Positions 1 to 5,272 of a DNA stretch of 7,152 nt are shown here, piece by piece. Within the stretch, counting starts at the first letter, position 1. Each line of letters begins with the position of its first letter. Source of the DNA: CADEED01 sp044871085 (GTDB taxonomy: Bacteria; Pseudomonadota; Gammaproteobacteria; Steroidobacterales; Steroidobacteraceae). The DNA lies in the NCBI GenBank assembly GCA_044871085.1, contig JBIOZI010000020.1:1-7152 (forward strand), in the 5' to 3' direction. The translations under genes were made by a program, and so were the position numbers. The notes beneath the pieces are model-generated. The model was given only the letters and a program-made list of their open reading frames with translations. It did not search any database and was not told where the DNA came from.

Positions 1-836
<836 letters not shown>

Positions 837-841
837 CACGG

Positions 842-1492
842 ATGCTGCCGGTCGCCGTGGTCATCTCCGGCCGCGGCAGCAACATGGAAGCCATCGTGCG
901 CGCGGCGCACGTCGCGGACGCCCGCTATGAAGTGGTCCGCGTGATCGCCGATCGCGACAGCGCCGGCGGCCTGGCGCGGGCGGCCGCGCTGGGCGTGGCC
1001 ACGAGCATCGTGCCGGTGAAGCAATTTCCGGATCGCGCCCGTTTCGATGCGGCGCTCGCGGCCGAGCTCGAAGCCAGCGGCGCGCGGCTGGTCGCGCTCG
1101 CGGGGTTCATGCGCATACTGTCGGCGGAGTTCGTGGCGCGCTTCGAGGGACGGCTGCTCAACATCCACCCGTCGCTGCTGCCCAAATACAAGGGTCTCGA
1201 CACCCACGCGCGCGTGCTCGCAGCCGGCGACCCTCACCACGGCGCGAGCGTGCACTACGTCACGGCCGAGCTCGACGGCGGGCCGGTGATCATGCAGGGG
1301 CGCCTGAATGTCCGTCCGTCCGACACGGCGGAGGGCATTTCAGCGCGCGTTCATACGCTCGAACACATCATCTATCCGCATGTATGCTCCCTCATCGCCG
1401 CCCGGCGCGTGGAATTGCGCGGCGGCACGGTGTACTTCGACGGCGAACCGCTCGCCGCTCCGCTCATCGAGGAAAACGATGCGGCTGCCTGA
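842..1492 (+). CDS. purN: Phosphoribosylglycinamide formyltransferase (GART)
   Basis: PurN transfers a formyl group from 10-formyl-tetrahydrofolate to glycinamide ribonucleotide, the third step of purine synthesis. The product is 216 residues, normal for the family. It opens with the phosphate-binding loop SGRGSN (residues 9-14). The catalytic triad is visible as N107 and H109 in NIHPSLLPKYKG and D145 in AELDGGPV, corresponding to N106/H108/D144 of the E. coli enzyme. The ATG at 842 is chosen because a strong Shine-Dalgarno GAGGAG (828-833) sits 8 nt upstream, inside the last codons of purM, and because the protein then begins directly with the first beta-strand (PVAVVISG). The frame stays open far upstream, but that part is only an out-of-frame reading of purM. 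The 3' end overlaps the next gene by 14 nt, which suggests translational coupling. Confidence 0.97.
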   Translation: MLPVAVVISGRGSNMEAIVRAAHVADARYEVVRVIADRDSAGGLARAAALGVATSIVPVKQFPDRARFDAALAAELEASGARLVALAGFMRILSAEFVARFEGRLLNIHPSLLPKYKGLDTHARVLAAGDPHHGASVHYVTAELDGGPVIMQGRLNVRPSDTAEGISARVHTLEHIIYPHVCSLIAARRVELRGGTVYFDGEPLAAPLIEENDAAA

Positions 1493-2177
1493 GTTGTTTT
1501 TGATGATGCTCGGTATCACCGGCACGGCCCTCGCCGACCCCGTCGACCTGCAGCCCTTCCGCGCCACGTACAGCGTGGATTGGAAGGGCATGACGGCCGG
1601 CACCTCCGTGCTCGAGCTCAAGCGCGATGCCTCCGGCGCGTACGTCTATACCAATACGAATACGCCGCGCGGGATGTTCCGCATGGCCCTGCCGGATGCC
1701 ATCAAGCAGGAGAGCGTGTTCCAGCTCGTCGACGGACACGTGCAACCGTCGAATTTTCGCGGCAGCGACGAGAAGGAGCGCGAGATCAACCTCGCCTTCG
1801 ACTGGCCGAACAAGCGCGTCACGGGCGTCGCCAAGGGCAAGGCGGTGAACCTGGAAATCCAGCCCGACACCCAGGACCCGATGTCGCTGCAGATCGCCGC
1901 GCTGCGCGATCTCGCCGCCGGCAAGCTGCGACCGACCGTGTGGATGATCGACGGCGACAAGCTCAAGGAATACGAGCTGCGCCAGGAAGGCACGGCACGG
2001 CTGCGGACCGAGCTCGGCGAGTTCGACACGGTGGTCTACACCAGCAAGCGCGCGAGCGGCGACCGCCTGACTCGCACCTGGGTGGCGCCGACCCTGGGCT
2101 ATCTACCCGTGAAGGCCGAGCGCATCCGCGGCAAGAAGACCGAGTTCACGCTGTACATCGAGTCCGCCGACCGCTGA
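1479..2177 (+). CDS. DUF3108 family exported protein of unknown function
   Basis: The predicted product is 232 residues and begins with a plausible Sec signal peptide: a hydrophobic stretch LFLMMLGITGTA at residues 6-17, then ALA|DP, with likely cleavage after A19. The mature part resembles the DUF3108 family: PFRATYSVDWKGMTAGTSVLELKR at its start, then alternating short beta-strand-like segments, and a C-terminal GDRLTRTWVAPTLGYLPVKAERIRGKKTEFTLY segment. The family is expected in the periplasm or envelope, and I know of no established biochemical role. The ATG at 1479 has GAGGA (1469-1473) five nt upstream and overlaps the end of purN by 14 nt. That start gives the signal peptide, whereas longer in-frame starts only read through purN. 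A DUF3108 gene after purN is a recurrent neighbourhood in gammaproteobacteria as far as I recall, but the reason is unknown. The family call is moderately secure; the function is not. Confidence 0.82.
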   Translation: MRLPELFLMMLGITGTALADPVDLQPFRATYSVDWKGMTAGTSVLELKRDASGAYVYTNTNTPRGMFRMALPDAIKQESVFQLVDGHVQPSNFRGSDEKEREINLAFDWPNKRVTGVAKGKAVNLEIQPDTQDPMSLQIAALRDLAAGKLRPTVWMIDGDKLKEYELRQEGTARLRTELGEFDTVVYTSKRASGDRLTRTWVAPTLGYLPVKAERIRGKKTEFTLYIESADR

Positions 2178-2188
2178 GGCAGCCTCAG
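2174..2188. terminator. 15-bp palindrome between converging stop codons; possible weak bidirectional terminator
   Basis: CTGAGGCAGCCTCAG is a perfect inverted repeat centred on base 2181. As RNA it would fold into a 6-bp stem with a 3-nt loop on either strand. The TGA of the DUF3108 gene (2175-2177) and the TGA of dcd (2185-2187, minus strand) lie at mirror positions in the two arms. Neither side has a T-run, so intrinsic termination would be weak. With only 7 nt between the genes, this is the only candidate end signal seen here. Confidence 0.35.
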
Positions 2189-3879
2189 GTCTTCGGCAGC
2201 GTGACGCCGCGCTGGCCCTGGTATTTGCCGCCGCGGTCCTTGTATGAGGTCTCGCACACCTCGTCGGATTCGAAGAACAGCATCTGCGCCACGCCCTCGT
2301 TCGCGTAGATCTTCGCGGGCAGCGGCGTGGTGTTCGAGAATTCCAGCGTGACGTGGCCTTCCCACTCCGGCTCCAGGGGCGTTACGTTTACGATGATTCC
2401 GCAATTCCGGACGAACACTCCGCTGTGAAGCGCGAAATTGCCTGCCTCTGGAACAGTGAGGCAATACACATCGTGCTCACCACGCACCGTCCGCACTGCT
2501 GCGACCTTGTGATTGCGGTATGCCGGGGTGCCGCGAAACTGCGCGAGCACTGCGGGGAATCGTCGGAATACTGAGCGGTCGCATTCGAGCAGATCGGCGG
2601 CGCCGCGGATGGACCCCGTCGTATCGAGCGCAGCACGCACGACCTCGGCTGTGATCTCTTTGCGCAACTTGATGCACCGGGCAATCTCGGCCTGACGGCT
2701 GCGACGGGAGCCATCATCGCGCGCCCATGCGCGCGCGCTGATTCCACCCTGGCGCAACCGTTCGGCCGGATCGGCGTAACGGCGGCGCATCGCGTTGCTG
2801 TGGGCATCGCGCGTGGCCTGCGACGGATTGCGGCGCAGCTCGATGAGCCGCGCACGCATTTGCGCATAACGATCGTCGGACCAGAATTGCTGCGCCCGTT
2901 CGCTCTGCACCCGGGAGAAATTCGCACGCCACTCGGGATCGCGAGCCCTTCGCTCGAGCGCCTCCGAGATCGCCGTGCCATGCGCGTCGGCATCGAAGCC
3001 CTCGCCAAAGCTCTCGGAGTTGTGGAGGCGAATGTGCTCGGCTGCCTCCATCCGCACGATGTTCGATGGACGGTTGTTTGCCCGATCGAAGTCCATGTGA
3101 TGACGATGAGTTCCGGGTGCGTCCGCGTAAATCTCGTGCCGGAGATTCCACTCATCAGCCAATCGGTGTGTCGGATATAAATGTCCGGTCAAGGGCTGAT
3201 AGACCATCTCATAGCCGCGCGCGCTCTCGCGATACAGAGGCATCAACGCGTCGCCGCCACGCAGCGCGGCGGCTTCGACCATGCGACCGTCGCGCCGCAT
3301 GAATGCGTGGTCGGGCGTCGCACGAATAACTTCGCCATTGTCGAGCACGATCTCGAGCAGGGAATCACGCCCGATGAATCGCGGCGCCTCCAGCATGGTG
3401 ACGATGAGGCGCCCGTTGGTGCCGATGCTGTATCCCCAGAAAATTTCACCGGCGTCGTGACGGCGTGCCATCTCTTCGAGGGTGGGTGCCGTTCCATCCA
3501 CCAGGGCAACACGCGTGTCGCCGCTGAAGCAGCGTGCATACGTCGATTTGCCGAGACAAACCACAAGGGTCGAGCGCGGAATCCGGAAATATTCCACCGT
3601 GCGCGCCAGGGCGAAAGAATTGGGCGGAATGATGCACACGTCCGCGCTCACGTCGACGAAGCTCTTTTCGTCGAAGTTCTTGGGATCGACGATCGTCGAA
3701 TTGATGTTCGTGAAGATCTTGAACTCGCGCGAACACCGCACGTCGTAGCCATAGCTCGACGTACCGTACGAAACGATCTTGTGACCATCGGCCGCGCGTA
3801 CCTGGCCGGCTTCGAACGGCTCGATCATCTTCTGCGCCTGCGCCATGCGGCGGATCCACTTGTCCGACTTGATGCTCAT
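2185..3879 (-). CDS. dcd: dCTP deaminase precursor carrying an in-frame intein
   Basis: Dcd deaminates dCTP to dUTP, feeding dUMP and thus dTTP synthesis. The frame encodes 564 residues: N-extein 1-116, intein 117-492, C-extein 493-564. Removing the intein leaves 188 residues, the usual length for this proteobacterial Dcd form, running from MSIKSDKWIRRMAQ to QGQRGVTLPKT without gap. Active-site residues by comparison with E. coli Dcd (S111, R115, E138) are S112 and R116 in KSTYAR, and the Glu of TLEFSN (residue 513 of the precursor, 137 after splicing). The intein interrupts right after R116, so the precursor should be inactive until spliced. The start at 3879 matches the conserved MSIKSDKW and has GAGG 8 nt upstream; the ATG at 3921 would add 14 residues with no family match. 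It lies 93 nt downstream of apbC and is probably co-transcribed. There is no stop or frameshift anywhere. Confidence 0.96.
   Translation of the reverse strand: MSIKSDKWIRRMAQAQKMIEPFEAGQVRAADGHKIVSYGTSSYGYDVRCSREFKIFTNINSTIVDPKNFDEKSFVDVSADVCIIPPNSFALARTVEYFRIPRSTLVVCLGKSTYARCFSGDTRVALVDGTAPTLEEMARRHDAGEIFWGYSIGTNGRLIVTMLEAPRFIGRDSLLEIVLDNGEVIRATPDHAFMRRDGRMVEAAALRGGDALMPLYRESARGYEMVYQPLTGHLYPTHRLADEWNLRHEIYADAPGTHRHHMDFDRANNRPSNIVRMEAAEHIRLHNSESFGEGFDADAHGTAISEALERRARDPEWRANFSRVQSERAQQFWSDDRYAQMRARLIELRRNPSQATRDAHSNAMRRRYADPAERLRQGGISARAWARDDGSRRSRQAEIARCIKLRKEITAEVVRAALDTTGSIRGAADLLECDRSVFRRFPAVLAQFRGTPAYRNHKVAAVRTVRGEHDVYCLTVPEAGNFALHSGVFVRNCGIIVNVTPLEPEWEGHVTLEFSNTTPLPAKIYANEGVAQMLFFESDEVCETSYKDRGGKYQGQRGVTLPKT
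2536..2661 (-). other. Helix-turn-helix-like segment of the Dcd intein
   Basis: Intein residues 291-332 begin EITAEVVRAALDTTGSI, continue RGAADLLECDRSVFRRF and read as a compact trihelical HTH: helix 1 (ITAEVVRAALDTT), helix 2 (IRGAADLLE), turn (CDR) and recognition helix (SVFRRFPAVLAQF). It resembles Fis- or NUMOD1-type HTHs that give homing endonucleases target specificity. It lies just before the C-terminal splicing blocks. Assignment is from the residue pattern alone. Confidence 0.55.
2677..2979 (-). other. Degenerate W/Y-x-D repeats following the HNH motif (putative DNA-binding helices)
   Basis: Intein residues about 185-285 are rich in Arg and predicted helical, and contain four degenerate copies of a short pattern: RARDPEWR near D198, FWSDDRY near D219, RYADPAER near D254 and AWARDDGSRR near D272. 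This resembles the 'RWADPEYRE' tandem units (NUMOD3-like) found after the nuclease core in many HNH and GIY-YIG homing enzymes, where they contact target DNA along the minor groove. The family link is from pattern recognition only. Confidence 0.55.
3019..3108 (-). other. HNH nuclease motif of the Dcd intein
   Basis: Intein residues 142-171 read as an HNH motif: HRHHMDFDRANNRPSNI followed by a helix ending EHIRLHN. The paired H144/H145, the N152-N153 pair in the NNRPSN turn, and H166 and H170 match the His-Asn-His pattern of phage and mobile-element HNH nucleases (typical form: HHIDGDxxNNRPENL...H...H). No CxxC zinc pairs flank it, which fits the zinc-less group. All expected metal and catalytic residues appear present, so the nuclease could be active and would cut an intein-free dcd allele during homing. 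That activity is inferred. Confidence 0.85.
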
Positions 3880-3972
3880 CCTCGAAACCTCGGTTGAGAT
3901 GTGCGTGCAAACGGTAAACACGCCATTTTACTCGCGCGATCGGCGTTCGCCCATGGCCGCCCGGGGGCGCTT
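3880..3972 (-). other. apbC-dcd intergenic gap, no gene
   Basis: These 93 nt separate the apbC stop from the dcd start. Apart from the Shine-Dalgarno, the only notable element is TAAAAT (3925-3930, minus strand), one mismatch from a sigma70 -10 box. The bases 16-18 nt upstream of it do not resemble TTGACA, so a separate dcd promoter is possible but poorly supported. No strong terminator hairpin is seen, which favours read-through from apbC. Confidence 0.35.
3888..3891 (-). promoter_or_regulatory. Shine-Dalgarno of dcd
   Basis: On the minus strand GAGG stands 8 nt before the ATG at 3879. It decides between this start and the ATG at 3921, which has no comparable site and would prepend residues not seen in the Dcd family. 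A second GAGG directly abuts the ATG and is too close to serve. Confidence 0.6.
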
Positions 3973-5067
3973 CTAACTTTCTTCCACGACGATCTTGGGA
4001 AACAAAGTCGAACGATCCTTCGAGCGGCGCGCCAGGGCCGCGGCCGTGCGCCGCGCCATCGTGAAGTACGGCGCCGCGTGCGCCGACTCCGGGTGCGCGG
4101 CGACGGTGGGAGCGCCGCCATCGGCCTCTTCGCGCACCCGCACGTCGAGCGGCAGCTCGCCCAGCAATTCCACGCCGTACTGCGCGGCCATGCGCGCCCC
4201 GCCGCCCGCGCCGAACAGGTGCTCGACGTGGCCGCAGCTCGTGCACACGTGCACGCTCATGTTCTCGACGATGCCGAGCACCGGCACGTTCACCTTCTCG
4301 AACATCTTGAGGCCCTTGCGGGCATCGGCGAGCGCGATGTCCTGCGGCGTGGTGACGATGACCGCGCCGGCCACCGGAACGCGCTGGGCAAGCGTCAACT
4401 GGATGTCACCCGTGCCCGGCGGCATGTCGATGACGAGGTAGTCGAGCTCGCCCCAGTTCGTATCGCCGAGCAGCTGGGTCAAAGCCTGGGTGACCATGGG
4501 GCCGCGCCACACCATGGGCTGTTCCGGATCGATGAGGAAGCCGATCGACATCGCCGAGAGGCCGTACGCCTCGAGGGGCTTGATGCGCTTGCCATCGGGC
4601 GAGGCCGGTCGCTGGCCGGTGAGCCCGAGCATGATGGGTTGGCTCGGCCCGTAAATGTCGGCGTCGAGAATGCCCACCCTGGCACCCTGGCGCACCCACG
4701 CCAACGCAAGATTTGCTGCAACCGTGGACTTCCCCACCCCGCCTTTGCCCGAGGCGACCGCCACTATGTTCTTCACGCCCGTGAGCGGCGAGAGTTGCCG
4801 CTGCACGGAGTGTGCGGTGATGCGTGAAACTAGTTCGACCTCGAGGTTTGCCGGCCCGCCGCCGGCTTTCACGTGCGCGGCCAGGCCACGCGCGAATTCC
4901 TGTTGGTAATCACCGACAGGAAAGCCCAGCGCGACGCGAACGTGCGCCCGGTCACCTTTCAGCTCCGCACTCTCGACCGCCTGCGCACTTCCGAGTGTCG
5001 TTGCGAGATACGGGTCCGGATATTTTTCGATCAGTGCGCGAAATTCGGCGGAATGTTCTTGGACCAT
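3973..5067 (-). CDS. apbC: Iron-sulfur cluster carrier protein ApbC/Mrp (P-loop ATPase)
   Basis: ApbC/Mrp proteins of the Mrp/NBP35 family bind and transfer [4Fe-4S] clusters to apo-enzymes in the cytoplasm in an ATPase-dependent way. The product is 364 residues, the usual size. An N-terminal MIP18/DUF59-like domain spans about residues 8-75 (IEKYPDPYLATTLG, VRVALGFPVGDYQQEFARGL). The deviant Walker A motif GKGGVGKST is at 107-115, the switch motif DADIYGPS at 135-142 and the Walker B region VIDMPPGTGD at 212-221. The cluster-binding CxxC is C275-TS-C278 in HVCTSCGH. The ATG at 5067 gives the expected N-terminus but has only a poor Shine-Dalgarno, so the start is slightly uncertain. It is upstream of dcd on the same strand and divergent from the HEAT-kinase gene. 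In pseudomonads, as I recall, apbC also neighbours dcd, with metG on its other side; metG is not in that position here. Confidence 0.95.
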   Translation of the reverse strand: MVQEHSAEFRALIEKYPDPYLATTLGSAQAVESAELKGDRAHVRVALGFPVGDYQQEFARGLAAHVKAGGGPANLEVELVSRITAHSVQRQLSPLTGVKNIVAVASGKGGVGKSTVAANLALAWVRQGARVGILDADIYGPSQPIMLGLTGQRPASPDGKRIKPLEAYGLSAMSIGFLIDPEQPMVWRGPMVTQALTQLLGDTNWGELDYLVIDMPPGTGDIQLTLAQRVPVAGAVIVTTPQDIALADARKGLKMFEKVNVPVLGIVENMSVHVCTSCGHVEHLFGAGGGARMAAQYGVELLGELPLDVRVREEADGGAPTVAAHPESAHAAPYFTMARRTAAALARRSKDRSTLFPKIVVEES

Positions 5068-5106
5068 ACGTGCTTTGGAATGTCCGCCGGGACAGAAGGG
5101 GCCGGG

Positions 5107-5112
5107 ATTCTA
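5107..5112 (-). promoter_or_regulatory. Possible -10 box for the apbC-dcd operon
   Basis: On the minus strand TAGAAT (one mismatch from TATAAT) lies 39 nt upstream of the apbC ATG, a distance that would give a leader of about 30 nt. No convincing -35 hexamer is found 16-18 nt further upstream, so this is only a candidate. Confidence 0.25.
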
Positions 5113-5162
5113 GCGAAAATCGGTCCGCTGGAGGCGAGATCGGCTGTTGTCGGCGGGACATG

Positions 5163-5171
5163 TGGCATAAT
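5163..5171 (+). promoter_or_regulatory. Extended -10 promoter candidate for the HEAT-kinase gene
   Basis: TGGCATAAT fits the extended -10 form TGnTATAAT with one mismatch and is followed by an AT-rich run (TTTTTGTAAT) in otherwise GC-rich DNA. The -35 position holds only a poor match (GCTGTT, 5143-5148). TTGTCG at 5147-5152 is too close (13-nt spacing) to serve. Initiation near 5178 would leave a leader of about 95 nt before the ATG at 5273. This is a sequence-pattern prediction only. Confidence 0.4.
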
Positions 5172-5272
5172 TTTTGTAATAGGGCTCGGTCACACAGGAC
5201 GGCAGACTTGAAACAACCCGCACGCGCACATGGCGGCCGGCGCTGGCGCGCATCCCGCGGGTCATAAGTTCC

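Larger units (their letters stand above)
2404..3531 (-). mobile_element. Intein with HNH homing endonuclease, inserted in the Dcd active-site loop
   Basis: This is a 376-residue protein-splicing element within dcd. The N-terminal splice motif (block A) is C1-FSGDTRVALVDG. Block B is GEVIRATPDHAFM with T72 and H75 as the TxxH pair. Block F is DVYCLTVPEAGNFAL (residues 354-368) and block G is SGVFVRN (370-376), ending in N376 followed by extein Cys+1. C1, T72/H75, N376 and Cys+1 are all present, so this is a class 1-type intein. It is not class 3, since C1 is kept and neither the block B Trp nor the block G Thr of the WCT signature is seen. Two usual helpers are missing: block F has Gly364 instead of His, and the penultimate residue is Arg375 instead of His. 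Residues about 100-345 hold an HNH nuclease plus DNA-binding elements. The boundary is fixed because its removal restores an uninterrupted 188-aa Dcd. Spot counts show no clear base-composition contrast with the exteins. Confidence 0.95.

Noticed and set aside
2404..3531. Group I or group II intron, or IS insertion, in dcd instead of an intein
   Set aside because: The insert is a multiple of three, fully open in the dcd frame and carries protein-splicing motifs at both ends. An RNA intron or IS would not need to keep the frame.
2404..3531. Class 3 intein, suggested by the Cys in block F (VYCLTV)
   Set aside because: Class 3 elements lack C1 and carry a block B Trp and a block G Thr. Here C1 is present, and those positions are Ala76 and Val374.
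3880..3921. Upstream ATG adding 14 residues to Dcd
   Set aside because: The family begins at MSIKSDKW. The Shine-Dalgarno fits the ATG at 3879, and the extra residues match nothing.
3181..4827. Long plus-strand frames (3181-3897 and 3901-4827) opposite dcd and apbC
   Set aside because: They are antisense to strongly conserved genes. Their composition is His/Arg/Ala rich, and they have no domain pattern.
5147..5171. Classical -35/-10 pair TTGTCG and CATAAT
   Set aside because: The spacer is only 13 nt, too short for a sigma70 promoter. The extended -10 reading explains the site better.
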